From: JBFWWW01 sp050245975
GTDB taxonomy: Bacteria > Pseudomonadota > Alphaproteobacteria > Rhizobiales > Hyphomicrobiaceae
NCBI GenBank assembly: GCA_050245975.1
Contig: JBFWWW010000006.1
Coordinates: 1-43,534, forward strand
DNA: 43,534 nucleotides
Reading direction: 5' to 3'
Shown piece after piece: positions 1 to 11,118 of the stretch; within the stretch, counting starts at the first letter, position 1, and each line of letters begins with the position of its first letter. The notes under the pieces were generated by a model. That model was not told where the DNA came from. It saw only the letters and a program-made list of their open reading frames with translations, and did not search any database. Made by a program: the position numbers and the translations under genes.

Positions 1-101
1 AACACTGTGCAAGGATACAATGGCAGGCGGAGTTGCTCCTTTACTAGGCAGTGGCGTGCAAATACACTGCAAAGTGACGGGCAAGGGGCTTGGGTCTGCT
101 T

Positions 102-983
102 ATGATTTCCTGTCTGCGGGGCGGACGCTTCGGCGCCGCGGTTCTTCTTCTTGCGGCCTGTGGTCTGGTGGCGGCCGACGCCCCGGACGCGCGCGCGCAG
201 GATATTGCGCTGGCCAAGCCGGCGGGCGCCGCACATGTCGCGCTGCCTGCGGCGCTGCCGGGACCGTCGCCGGACTGCAAATCGACACGCACCGCGGGCG
301 AACGGTTCCGTCGTCCGCTGCCCGGTCTGCGCCGCGCCGTGCGCGGCAACGGTGCGGTGAAGGTGCTCGTCGTCGGCTCGTCGACCACCGTCGGCGTCGG
401 CGCCTCCTCGCCGACCCAGGCCTACGTGGCTCGCCTGGAGACCGATCTCGAGGGCTATCTCAAAGGCCTCGATTTCGATGTCATGGGACGCGGCCAGTCG
501 GGCGAGGTCGCCCAAGGCGCCGCTGACCGCATGAAGAAAGAGGTCCAGGGCACCAAGCCCGATCTCGTCATCTGGCAGGTCGGCACCAACGATGCCATCA
601 GTCATGTGGATCCGGAGCGCTTCCGCAACTGCCTGCGCACGACACTGGACTGGCTGGCCGAGAGCAGGATCGACGTGGTGCTCGTCAATCCGCAGTACGG
701 CGACAAGCTCGCCTCGGATTCGTACTACGGCGAGATCGTCAAGATCATTGCCGAGGTCGCCAGCGAGAAGCGCGTGCTGCTTGTCGACCGCTTCGAGGCG
801 ATGAAGGAACTCTCGCGGGTGCACGGCGACCGGTTTTATCTGACGTCGGACAATCTGCACATGAACGACGCCGGCCATCGCTGCATGGCCGAGCAGCTCG
901 CGCGCGGCATCGTTGCCGGGATTCTCATGGCGGAAGGCGAGCAGGCGGCTGCTCCCCCGACGACGACGGCGCGCCCGCAGTGA
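102..983 (+). CDS. SGNH/GDSL-like hydrolase, probable lipoprotein
   Basis: The 293-residue product has the SGNH hydrolase blocks: block I as GSST (Ser94 is the expected nucleophile, in place of GDS), block III as GTND (161-164) and the Asp-x-x-His block as DNLH (Asp250, His253). The family hydrolyses esters or removes acetyl groups from carbohydrates; the substrate here is unknown. The N-terminus is a hydrophobic signal with a lipobox-like LAAC (Cys20), suggesting a lipoprotein, although an ordinary signal peptidase site further on (ARA) is also possible. I chose ATG 102; an in-frame TTG at 90 lies almost on top of the AAGGGG run at 83-88. It is followed on the same strand by a nucleotide-sugar dehydratase, so a role in surface-glycan modification is an inference from context only. 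Confidence 0.75.
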   Translation: MISCLRGGRFGAAVLLLAACGLVAADAPDARAQDIALAKPAGAAHVALPAALPGPSPDCKSTRTAGERFRRPLPGLRRAVRGNGAVKVLVVGSSTTVGVGASSPTQAYVARLETDLEGYLKGLDFDVMGRGQSGEVAQGAADRMKKEVQGTKPDLVIWQVGTNDAISHVDPERFRNCLRTTLDWLAESRIDVVLVNPQYGDKLASDSYYGEIVKIIAEVASEKRVLLVDRFEAMKELSRVHGDRFYLTSDNLHMNDAGHRCMAEQLARGIVAGILMAEGEQAAAPPTTTARPQ

Positions 984-1007
984 AGCCCCGCGGCTAGCCG
1001 GACGAGC

Positions 1008-1089
1008 GTGCGATATTCGCACTTGTTCCGTGCTGCCTCATATCAAAAGATCGATGCATTGAGTTTCCGCTGCCGGAGGCGGTCCGGCA
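1008..1089 (+). terminator. Two stem-loops between the SGNH gene and the dehydratase gene
   Basis: Two perfect inverted repeats lie in the 178-bp gap. The first is GTGCGA (1008-1013), 3 bases, TCGCAC (1017-1022), followed by TTGTT. The second is TGCCGGA (1071-1077), 5 bases, TCCGGCA (1083-1089), followed by a T-rich stretch. Either could end transcription of the SGNH gene; the second could also lie in the leader of the dehydratase gene. Neither has a full U-tract, so terminator function is a guess. Confidence 0.3.
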
Positions 1090-1161
1090 TCATATTGTGT
1101 CGTTTGAAGTGAGGGGCCGGGCAATTTGGGCCAGTACCCAGCTCGGGCTCGAGGGTCTCAG

Positions 1162-3147
1162 GTGGCGTATCCGAATCGCGACGGCTGGGTCCGCCGCAAA
1201 GAGCTGGCGCACTGGCTTGTCACGCGCGGCCGCTATAAAAAGCGCGCGCTGTTGATCGCCAACGACCTTCTCCTCCTCAGCGCCTCGCTCTGGCTCGCGA
1301 TCGGCCTTGTCCACGGGGCGCCGGTCACACCGGGGGTTCTCGGCAACTGGCGCGCGTGGCCGATGGCCTTGGCGCCGGTCGTCACGGTCATCGTTGCCTC
1401 GCTGCTCGGTCTCTACCGCGTCGTGGTCCGCTACACCGGCGGGGATGGCGCCGCCCGGCTGGCATTGGTCGTGTTCCTGTCGTCGACGGTCTGGGGCCTC
1501 GTCATGGGCCTCGCGGGCGCGAGCGACGTCCCGCTGCGAAGCGTCGTCCTCTACGCGCTGCTTGGCGCCGTCGCCATCTGGTCGAGCCGCATCGCCGCGT
1601 CGGCCGTCCTGCAGGACGCGGGGACCGCAGGGGGTCGCCCGAGGGGTGCATTGCGGATCGCGGTCATTTACGGCGCGGGCCGCGGCGGTGTCGAGCTGCT
1701 GCGCGCCGTGCGGGCATCGGACAGCTACACCCCCGTGGGATTTGTCGATACGAACCCCAACCTCTGGGGACGCTACGTCGACGGGCTCAAGGTCTATCGG
1801 CCCGAGCGTCTCGGCGACCTGATCGACAGGGAGCGGGTCGAGGACATCCTGCTGGCGCTGCCCGATGCTTCGCGGGAACAGCGGCTGCAGCTTCTCGGAA
1901 TGCTTGGGCAGCGCCGCGTGCGCGTCCGCACCCTGCCACGTTTCGCGGTGGCAGCGGGCCCCACGGCATCGATCGGCATGCTGCGCGACGTGGGCGCCGA
2001 CGAGCTGCTGGGACGCATGCCCATCGCGCCCGACATGGAACTCCTGGCGCGCAATACGACCGGCAAATCAATTCTCATCACGGGCGCCGGCGGCTCGATC
2101 GGCTCCGAGCTGGCGCGGCAGATCGTTCGCCTTGGCCCCCGGCGTCTGGTGCTGGTCGATATCGCGGAGACCGCGCTCTACGAGCTCGAGAGCGAGCTCC
2201 ACGATGCCTGTCTGGACTCGGAGGTCTTGTCCGTCCCGGAAATCGTGACCGTGCTGGGATCGATCCTCGATGAGGCGCTCATGGTGCGGACGATGACGAC
2301 GCACGAGATCAAGACGATCTATCATGCGGCCGCCTACAAGCACGTCCCGCTGGTCGAGGCCAACGGAATTGTCGGGCTCCGCAACAACGTCTTCGGCACC
2401 ATCGTGCTGGCCGAGGCCGCCGCGCTGTGCGACGTCGAGCGCTTCGTGCTGATCTCGACCGACAAGGCCGTGCACCCCGCAAGCCTCATGGGCGCGAGCA
2501 AGCGCCTTGCCGAGCTGGTGATGCAGGCCCGCGCCGCCGAGGGCTCGGATGCAACGGTTTTCACCGTCGTTCGGTTCGGCAACGTGCTCGACAGTTCCGG
2601 CAGCGTCGTGCGGCGGTTTCGACGCCAGATCGAGACCGGCGGCCCCGTCACGGTGACGCATCCGGACATGGTGCGCTATTTCATGTCGATACCCGAGGCA
2701 GCGTCCCTCGTCATACAGGCCGGCGCGATGGCCATGGGCGGCGAGGTGTTCATTCTGGACATGGGCGAACCGGTCCGCATCGACGAACTGGCCCGCGCAA
2801 TGATCACCATCATGGGCCTGCAGGTGCGCGACGCGCAGGCGCCGGACGGCGACATCGCAATCGAGTACGTCGGGCTCAGGCCGGGCGAGAAGCTGACGGA
2901 AGAGCTTTTGCTCGGCAAGGACATCACCGGGACGGAGCACCCCCGCATCCTCAACTGCGTCGAGCCCCGCGTCCCGCCGGCCAGGCTGCGCCGGGAGATT
3001 GCCGTTCTCGATGCCGCAATACGGGACGGCAACATGGCCGTCGTGACCGATGTCCTTTCCCGCGTCGTCGAAGGCTATCGGCCGGGCGCGACGGTGGCGC
3101 GCGGCGATCTCGATGACGACGGCCCGCGGACGGCGATAGTGCACTGA
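1162..3147 (+). CDS. Membrane-anchored nucleotide-sugar epimerase/4,6-dehydratase (CapD/WbpM/PglF family)
   Basis: About 661 residues, the usual length of the large membrane-bound members. Order of parts: about four transmembrane helices (residues 15-140), a first CoA-binding-like Rossmann domain (about 155-275), then the catalytic extended-SDR domain starting at ITGAGGSIG (306-314, NAD(P)-binding). The segment TDKAVHPASLMGASKR (433-448) carries Met443 and Lys447, matching the SMK version of the SYK triad found in this family. Characterised relatives convert UDP-GlcNAc to a 4-keto-6-deoxy sugar for capsule, O-antigen or glycoprotein synthesis; the exact sugar is not determined here. GTG 1162 has GAGGG six bases upstream; a TTG at 1126 with GAGGGG nine bases upstream is the alternative. 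The gene ends 15 bp from the convergent gyrB stop. It lies far from the polysaccharide locus at 31-40 kb. Confidence 0.88.
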   Translation: MAYPNRDGWVRRKELAHWLVTRGRYKKRALLIANDLLLLSASLWLAIGLVHGAPVTPGVLGNWRAWPMALAPVVTVIVASLLGLYRVVVRYTGGDGAARLALVVFLSSTVWGLVMGLAGASDVPLRSVVLYALLGAVAIWSSRIAASAVLQDAGTAGGRPRGALRIAVIYGAGRGGVELLRAVRASDSYTPVGFVDTNPNLWGRYVDGLKVYRPERLGDLIDRERVEDILLALPDASREQRLQLLGMLGQRRVRVRTLPRFAVAAGPTASIGMLRDVGADELLGRMPIAPDMELLARNTTGKSILITGAGGSIGSELARQIVRLGPRRLVLVDIAETALYELESELHDACLDSEVLSVPEIVTVLGSILDEALMVRTMTTHEIKTIYHAAAYKHVPLVEANGIVGLRNNVFGTIVLAEAAALCDVERFVLISTDKAVHPASLMGASKRLAELVMQARAAEGSDATVFTVVRFGNVLDSSGSVVRRFRRQIETGGPVTVTHPDMVRYFMSIPEAASLVIQAGAMAMGGEVFILDMGEPVRIDELARAMITIMGLQVRDAQAPDGDIAIEYVGLRPGEKLTEELLLGKDITGTEHPRILNCVEPRVPPARLRREIAVLDAAIRDGNMAVVTDVLSRVVEGYRPGATVARGDLDDDGPRTAIVH

Positions 3148-3162
3148 GCAGGCGGGGCGGCC

Positions 3163-5619
<2,457 letters not shown>

Positions 5620-5755
5620 TCTGGCCTGTTCCTTGTGGGGATTTTCGTACGTTGAAATGTACACCAAAATGGCGTTCGACGCACGCCGAAAAGCGGACTT
5701 TTCACGCCGTAAAAGAGCAGAAAAATCAATAATTTATTCGGCTGTTTCGCTGGAC

Positions 5756-6961
5756 TCAGGAGGCGGTGCGTGCGCTCCCGTCCGCAACTTCCAGAAAGAG
5801 CGCCTTCCCGCGCAGGGCGGCGAAGGCTTCCGCTTCCGTGCCCGTCATCCAGGCCTGGCTGCGCAAAGCGAGAATCTCGTCGAAAAGAGCTGCCCGGCGG
5901 GCCGGGTCGAGGTGCGCCGCGATCTCGTCGAGAAGCAGGATCGGCACGGCGCCGGTCTGCTGCGCCACGAGATCGGCATGCGCCAGGATGAGCCCGATGA
6001 GGAGCGCCTTCTGCTCGCCGGTCGAGCAGACGCGCGCCGCTGCAGCCTTCGGGCCGTGCTCGACCAGGAGATCGGTCCGATGGGGGCCGGACAGGGCGCG
6101 GCCGGCTGCGCGGTCGCGCTCGCGCTCGGCGGCGAGCTTGCGGTGATAGCTATCCTCGACATCGACGGCCGCCTCGCTCGTCAGCGCCGTTTCCAGCGTG
6201 CCCTCCAATGCAAGCCGTGCCCACGGGAACGGACTGTCGGGTGTCCTGGAATGGCGGGCCGCGATGACCGCGCCAAGCTGGCCCAGGGCCTCCAGGCGCG
6301 CGGCGGCGATGGCCGCGCCGGTCTCGGCCATGATGCGTTCGAGCCCTTCGAAGCGCGCGGCCTCGAAAACGTTGTCGGCGAGCAGCCGGTTGCGCTGCTG
6401 CATGGCGCGCTCGAACTGGCCGATGCGCGTCCGATACCCTGGGTCGAAGCACAGGATCAGGCGGTCGAGAAAACGCCGGCGATCGGATGCGGGGCCGGTA
6501 AAAAGACCGTCCATCGCCGGCGTCAGCCAGATCATCTCCACGTAGTCGTCGAGGCGGCCCGAACCCGGCTGGGTTTCGCCATCGATGCGCACGATGCGGC
6601 CGATGCGCCCCGTGCCGCGGTCGGGCGCCAGTCCGGTGCCGATATCGAGGGCGCCGTGCAGCGTGTGCACACGCGCGGATACCGCCCAGTCGCCGCGGCC
6701 GTCGCTTCGCGCCAGCTCGGGAAACGGGCTGCGCCGCAGCCCCTGCCCGGCGGACAGCAGCGACAGGGCTTCGAGCAGATTCGTCTTTCCGGCGCCGTTG
6801 GCGCCGTGCAGGACGACCGGCTCGGGCCCCGCCGACACCGTCGTGCCGGCATAGCTTCGGAAGTCGGTGAGCTGGAGGCGCTCGACCCAGATCGGGACCG
6901 CAGCATCCCCGACGGTCGTCACGGAATTCGTCACTGCGAGGTCGACGGCCCGGTCAGACAC
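5756..6961 (-). CDS. recF: DNA replication and repair protein RecF
   Basis: SMC-like ATPase that helps RecO/RecR load RecA at single-strand gaps. The 401-residue product has Walker A GANGAGKT (53-60), the ABC-type signature STGEQ (313-317) and Walker B ILLLDE ending at Asp345/Glu346, all in the expected order. The GTG start at 6961 lies inside the dnaN stop (overlap 6954-6961), implying translational coupling. This gives about 25 residues before the conserved VERLQLTDFRSY start of the fold, slightly long for the family; in-frame GTG codons 10 and 14 are alternatives. Confidence 0.96.
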   Translation of the reverse strand: MSDRAVDLAVTNSVTTVGDAAVPIWVERLQLTDFRSYAGTTVSAGPEPVVLHGANGAGKTNLLEALSLLSAGQGLRRSPFPELARSDGRGDWAVSARVHTLHGALDIGTGLAPDRGTGRIGRIVRIDGETQPGSGRLDDYVEMIWLTPAMDGLFTGPASDRRRFLDRLILCFDPGYRTRIGQFERAMQQRNRLLADNVFEAARFEGLERIMAETGAAIAAARLEALGQLGAVIAARHSRTPDSPFPWARLALEGTLETALTSEAAVDVEDSYHRKLAAERERDRAAGRALSGPHRTDLLVEHGPKAAAARVCSTGEQKALLIGLILAHADLVAQQTGAVPILLLDEIAAHLDPARRAALFDEILALRSQAWMTGTEAEAFAALRGKALFLEVADGSARTAS

Positions 6962-8072
6962 GCATCGGCATCAGGACATAGAGCGCGGTGTCGTCTGCGC
7001 CATCGCGCACCATGGTCGGCGAGCCGGGGTCGGCGAGCTTGAAGTGCGCCTTGTCGCTCTCGAGCTGTTCGGCGATGTCGAGCAGGTACTTCGCGTTGAA
7101 GCCGATCTCCATCGGCTGCGCGCTGTATTCGACGCCGACCTCCTCGGTGGCGCTGCCGCCCTCGGGATTGTTGACGGACAGCACGAGCTTGTTGCCGCTG
7201 ATGTTGAGCTTCACGGCACGGCCGCGCTCGCTGGCAATCGTCGAGACCCGGTCGACCGCGCTCTTGAACTCCACGTTCGAGACCTTGAGCTCCTTGTCGT
7301 TGCCCTGCGGGATGACGCGCGCGTAGTCCGGGAAGGTGCCGTCGATCAGCTTGGAGGTCAGGACGATGCTGCCGATCGCAAAGCGGATCTTCGACGCCGA
7401 GACCGAGACGCCGATCGTGCCGTCGCTGGCTTCGATGAGCCGCTGCAGCTCGCCGACGGTCTTGCGCGGGACGATGACGCCCGGCATCCCGTCGGCGCCG
7501 CTCGGGCGCGGCAGCTCGATCTGCGCCAGCCGATGGCCGTCGGTGGCCACGGCGCGGATGGTCTGCTCCTTGCCGCGCGCGGCGGTGTGCAGGTAGATGC
7601 CGTTGAGATAGTAGCGCGTCTCCTCCGTCGAGATCGCAAACTTCGTCTTGTCGATGAGCCGCTTCAGGTCCTTGGCCGCCATCTCGAAGCGATGCGTGAA
7701 CTCTCCCGGCGCCAGATCGGGGAAATCGTCGGCCGGCAGCGTCTGCATGGCGAAGCGGGACTGGCCCGAGGTCAGCGTCAGGCGCTCCTTCTCGGCGTCG
7801 CGCTTGATCTCGATCTCGGCGCCGTCCGGAAGCTTGCGGACGATGTCGTGCAGCATGTGCGCGGGCACCGTCACGGCTCCCGGCTGCGACACGTCGGCGG
7901 GAACCTGCTCGATCACCTCGCGCTCGAGATCGGTGGCCTTGAACTGGAGCTTCCCGTCGCCTGCCTTCAGGAGGATGTTGGACAGGATCGGGATCGTCGT
8001 CCGTCGCTCGACGACGCTCGTCACGTGCCCCAGGGCGCGTAGAAGCTCACCACGCTCGATTACCAGCTTCAT
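6954..8072 (-). CDS. dnaN: DNA polymerase III beta sliding clamp
   Basis: Ring-shaped processivity factor of the replicative polymerase, also the docking site for many repair proteins. The 372-residue length and the start MKLVIERGELLRALGHVTSVVERR are typical. The C-terminus ends in the conserved clamp tail TALYVLMPMRV, which forms part of the protein-binding pocket. It lies 228 bp after dnaA, beyond the dnaA terminator, so it likely has its own promoter in 8073-8246. It overlaps recF by eight bases at its 3' end. Confidence 0.98.
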   Translation of the reverse strand: MKLVIERGELLRALGHVTSVVERRTTIPILSNILLKAGDGKLQFKATDLEREVIEQVPADVSQPGAVTVPAHMLHDIVRKLPDGAEIEIKRDAEKERLTLTSGQSRFAMQTLPADDFPDLAPGEFTHRFEMAAKDLKRLIDKTKFAISTEETRYYLNGIYLHTAARGKEQTIRAVATDGHRLAQIELPRPSGADGMPGVIVPRKTVGELQRLIEASDGTIGVSVSASKIRFAIGSIVLTSKLIDGTFPDYARVIPQGNDKELKVSNVEFKSAVDRVSTIASERGRAVKLNISGNKLVLSVNNPEGGSATEEVGVEYSAQPMEIGFNAKYLLDIAEQLESDKAHFKLADPGSPTMVRDGADDTALYVLMPMRV

Positions 8073-8246
8073 CGTTGTTCTCAGCTTGCCTTCTTGTCTC
8101 TCGCACGTGCGCGGCGCGTTCTTCCGGAACTTGCAATCGCGGCCGAAACCTGCGGATGGACCGAAAGGATTCGCGCACGATCAAGGTGACGCGGCACGGT
8201 TGAATTTGCAAGTCCTGCGCGCGTCCCCGCAGCCGATCACCTGCAC

Positions 8247-8274
8247 AAAAGGGGCAGCCCGTCAGGGCCGCCCC
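8247..8274 (-). terminator. Rho-independent terminator after dnaA
   Basis: Read on the minus strand: GGGGCGGCCC, loop TGAC, GGGCTGCCCC, then TTTT. The stem is 10 bp with one G-T wobble, starting 26 bases after the dnaA stop. This is a textbook intrinsic terminator and indicates that dnaA and dnaN are mostly transcribed separately. Confidence 0.85.
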
Positions 8275-8300
8275 GCTTGGTTTCATGTCAATCGAGGGTG

Positions 8301-9860
8301 TCAGCGACTGAGCTGCTTCTTCAGGTCCTCGATCTCGTCGCGCAGGCGCGTGTTGCCTTCCAGCTCGCGGTCGATCTTGCGGATCGCGTGCAGGACCGTG
8401 GTGTGATCCCTGTCACCGAAGCGGCGGCCGATCTCGGGCAGCGACCGAGCGGTGAGCTGCTTTGCGAGGTACATGCCGATCTGCCGCGGCCAGACGACGG
8501 AGCGATGCCGCCGCTGCGAGAGGATGTCGGCCTTCGACACCGCGTAGTGCCGCGAGATGATGCGCAGGATGTCATCGATCTTGATGCGGCGCGGCTCGAT
8601 GCCCTGCACCAGGTCGCGGATGATGGCCTCGGCCGTCTCGACCGAAACCGGCGCCCGCATGAGCTGCCAGGTGGCGAAGAGACGGTTGACCGCGCCTTCC
8701 AGCTCGCGGCCGCTTTCCGTCAGCCGGTCCGCGAGCAGCGCGACCACGTCGGCCGGGATATGGAAGGAGGCATCGCCGACCTTCTTCTCCTGCACGCGCA
8801 TGTCGATGATCTTCGCGCGCAGGTCGTTGTCGGGTTGGCCGATCTCGGTGACGAGACCACGCTGCAGGCGCGAGCGCATGCGGTCGTTGAGCCGGTCGAG
8901 CTGGCCGGGCGGCCGCGCGGAGGCGACGACAAGCTGGCGGCCGCCGTCGAGCAGCGCGTTGATGATGTGCTCGAACTCCTGCTCGGTCCGCTCGCCCTGC
9001 ATGAACTCGAGGTCGTCGATGAGCAGAATGTCCACGGCGCGGAACTTGTCCTTGAACGCCATGGCGTCCTGCGTCTTCAGCGCCTCCACGAACTGGAAGC
9101 GGAAGCGTTCGGCGGTCAGGTAGAGCACCTGCGCGGTCGGCGTGCGGCGCTTCACCTCCCAGGCAATGGCGTGCAGAAGGTGCGTCTTGCCCAGGCCGAC
9201 GCTGGCATGAACGTACAGAGGATTGAAGCCGCGGTCCTCCGCCAGCACGGTCTCGGCCGCCTGCGTCGCCGCCGCATGGGCGAGCCGGTTGGCGGGTCCG
9301 ACGACGAAGCTCGCGAACGTGCAGCGCGGATCGAGCGGGGAACCCTCGAAGCCGTTGACGTGGGTGCGTCCCACCAGCGTCGGGCCGGGGCGCGGCGACA
9401 GGGAGTTGCGCGCTTCGGGCGCCGGTGCAGCGGTGCCCTGCGGGCGCTGCGCGGCCGAGCCGGCCGCCACGGCGGCACTGGGCGCGCGCTGCGCGGCTGT
9501 CACGGGCTGGCGCACGGTCACCTCGACGCGCTCTGCGCCCTTGAACTCCGAGCGACAGCAGAGCAGCAGATCGTCCGAATAGTGGGACTGGATCCAGTTC
9601 TGCAGGAACTTCACGGGCACCGAGACCTTGACGGTCCGCCCGTCGAAGTCGTCGAACTCCATCCTGCCGAACCAGCTCGAGTAGACTTCCTCTCCGAGCC
9701 GGCTGCGAAGGCCCGCCCTGACCTTCAGCCCCCGCGGGCTTCCTGCCCCTGTGGCGGCCCCCGTGGTCGCCCCTGTGGGCGCCAATGCCGTCGTTTCGGC
9801 TGACCTCTCGGCACGCGCGTCTGCGACGCCGGCCGTCATGCCGTCTTTCAGTCCATCCAT
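8301..9860 (-). CDS. dnaA: Chromosomal replication initiator protein DnaA
   Basis: AAA+ ATPase that binds and opens oriC. The 519-residue product has domain I (about 50-115, LRSRLGEEVYSSWFGRMEF), a low-complexity Ala/Pro-rich linker (about 120-155), the AAA+ domain with VGLGKTH (221-227) and Walker B ILLIDD (278-283), and a C-terminal DNA-binding domain with RDHTTVLHAIRKI, which reads DnaA boxes. A 45-residue Ala/Thr/Gly-rich extension precedes domain I. ATG 9860 is preferred, with GGGGG six bases upstream; an in-frame GTG at 9875 is possible. The region just upstream (9861-10035) shows no consensus DnaA box. Confidence 0.98.
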   Translation of the reverse strand: MDGLKDGMTAGVADARAERSAETTALAPTGATTGAATGAGSPRGLKVRAGLRSRLGEEVYSSWFGRMEFDDFDGRTVKVSVPVKFLQNWIQSHYSDDLLLCCRSEFKGAERVEVTVRQPVTAAQRAPSAAVAAGSAAQRPQGTAAPAPEARNSLSPRPGPTLVGRTHVNGFEGSPLDPRCTFASFVVGPANRLAHAAATQAAETVLAEDRGFNPLYVHASVGLGKTHLLHAIAWEVKRRTPTAQVLYLTAERFRFQFVEALKTQDAMAFKDKFRAVDILLIDDLEFMQGERTEQEFEHIINALLDGGRQLVVASARPPGQLDRLNDRMRSRLQRGLVTEIGQPDNDLRAKIIDMRVQEKKVGDASFHIPADVVALLADRLTESGRELEGAVNRLFATWQLMRAPVSVETAEAIIRDLVQGIEPRRIKIDDILRIISRHYAVSKADILSQRRHRSVVWPRQIGMYLAKQLTARSLPEIGRRFGDRDHTTVLHAIRKIDRELEGNTRLRDEIEDLKKQLSR

Positions 9861-10035
9861 GCTTGACCCCCGCACTTGAAATCTTTTTCGCCAGCCCTCC
9901 GGCCAGCCTCAGGCACTCCGCCGTGTTCCGTCCGCGTTACAAACTCGGAACCAGACGCATACGCGCCAGTTCATCATCCCAAGGCCGAAAACCGCGCTCG
10001 CCGGTCCTCAGCCCTGCGTCCTCAAACCTGAAGTC

Positions 10036-10479
10036 TCAACCTTGCGTCCACGGCAGCCCTTTGGCCTTCCAGCCGCCGAGACGCCCTCTATGCCGGTCGG
10101 GATCGAGTGGCCCTTCGAACCCGTCGGCGACGTTGCGACACCGGCGATACCCCCGTGCTGCCATGGCCCGCGCAGCCATCAGGCTGCGTCCGCCGGACCG
10201 GCAGAGAAAGAGCAACTCGGTGTCGTGATCGGCCTCCACAACGGCCAGCGCCTGCTCGAGGCGCTCGACGAATGCGGGGTCGATCCTGTTGTCCGGAAAG
10301 CTTTGCCACTCGACGAGGAGCGGCCGCTTGCCGGCGGAAGTCAGGTCCGGAAGCCCGACGAAGGCCCATTCGGCTTTCGTGCGGACATCGACCAGGACAG
10401 CCTTTTCATCGTGCTGGAGGCGCTCCCAGGTTTCCTCGACGGAAACATTGGGGACCTGGGCGGCATCAGACGAACTCAC
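10036..10479 (-). CDS. Rhodanese-like domain protein
   Basis: A single-domain rhodanese of 147 residues. It contains VLVDVRTKAEW near the N-terminus and the active-site loop CRSGGRS, whose Cys would carry a persulfide in sulfur transfer. Physiological acceptor unknown. GTG 10479 is chosen because GGAG lies seven bases upstream and the fold begins soon after (VSVEETWERL); the open frame continues upstream to 10578 without a better start. It lies upstream of dnaA on the same strand, 175 bp away. Rhodanese genes next to dnaA or rpsT occur in other alphaproteobacteria, but no functional link is implied. Confidence 0.85.
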   Translation of the reverse strand: MSSSDAAQVPNVSVEETWERLQHDEKAVLVDVRTKAEWAFVGLPDLTSAGKRPLLVEWQSFPDNRIDPAFVERLEQALAVVEADHDTELLFLCRSGGRSLMAARAMAARGYRRCRNVADGFEGPLDPDRHRGRLGGWKAKGLPWTQG

Positions 10480-10570
10480 GGCCTCTCTCCGCCCCAACCC
10501 GCGACGACACGACTGTCTCGTTCCTGCAATCGCCAAGCCTAGCCAAGACGAGGCAAGACCTTCCCGGCGC

Positions 10571-10594
10571 CTGCGCAAGACTTATTTTGCGCAG
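10571..10594. repeat. Perfect 8-bp inverted repeat upstream of the rhodanese gene
   Basis: CTGCGCAA and TTGCGCAG flank an AT-rich 8-bp spacer (GACTTATT). It lies 92 bp upstream of the chosen rhodanese start. The symmetry with an AT-rich centre resembles a dimeric regulator's operator; the protein that would bind it is unknown. Confidence 0.4.
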
Positions 10595-11070
10595 CCGGCA
10601 GCAACCGCAAGTTTTACTGTTGATCCGCTTCCGAAGACGCAAAGTACTTCAGCACTCAGAAGTGGGCCTCACAGCATCAGTGCTTGGCCTCTCCACAGCA
10701 CCGACCCTGTAATAAATTGTTAAGCACATGTGGGAAGGGTTGGCAACGGGCCGACGGCTGTGCCCGCGCCGGTGCAAGGGTGCCCGACAGGCGGCGCGAA
10801 AGCGCTCCGAAATCTGAACCCGCGCGGTCAACGACATTGACTCCGCGCAGGGATTCGCGCGCCGCGTCGGGCGGGAGGCGGCGCGGTTCCCGAGCCCCAT
10901 CCCGCGTACGAATCTTCTTGGCCGCGAGTCCGTTCGCGACGGTCCCATAGCCGTCGCCGGAGTGCGGGAGCAGCGGACAACCCATTGGATTCCGAGCGCT
11001 TGAGGGAGACTGGATCAGCCGTTCAAATCCTGGCTGTCCTCTCTCGACTGAGGCGAATAAGCCACAGTTA

Positions 11071-11118
11071 GCCACGGCCGGCTCGGAGGGCCGTGGCGGT
11101 CGAAAAAAGGCGAGCCGG
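11071..11118 (-). terminator. Two mutually exclusive hairpins directly after rpsT
   Basis: Hairpin 1 pairs GCCACGGCC (11071-11079) with GGCCGTGGC (11089-11097), 9 bp perfect. Hairpin 2 pairs CCGGCTCG (11078-11085) with CGAGCCGG (11111-11118), 8 bp perfect, beginning at the base after the rpsT stop. They share bases 11078-11079 and 11085 lies in the loop of hairpin 1, so the two cannot form fully together. A run of six T on the minus strand sits between the stop and hairpin 1, not after it, so this is not a standard terminator. End-of-transcript or RNA-stability function is likely but unproven. Confidence 0.45.

Larger units (their letters stand above)
10480..11118. other. 639-bp gene-free stretch between rhodanese and rpsT; possible origin or regulatory region
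   Basis: I find no convincing gene here; the open frames on both strands look like high-GC chance frames without ribosome-binding sites. Local features: a perfect inverted repeat CTGCGCAA (10571-10578) / TTGCGCAG (10587-10594); an AT-rich patch around 10709-10725; weak DnaA-box-like nonamers, each two mismatches from TTATCCACA (CTCTCCACA at 10689-10697, TAAGCCACA at 11058-11066, TTAGCCACG at 11068-11076); and hairpins after rpsT. Being next to dnaA makes it an oriC candidate, but no exact DnaA box was seen. In many alphaproteobacteria oriC is elsewhere, near hemE. Confidence 0.4.
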
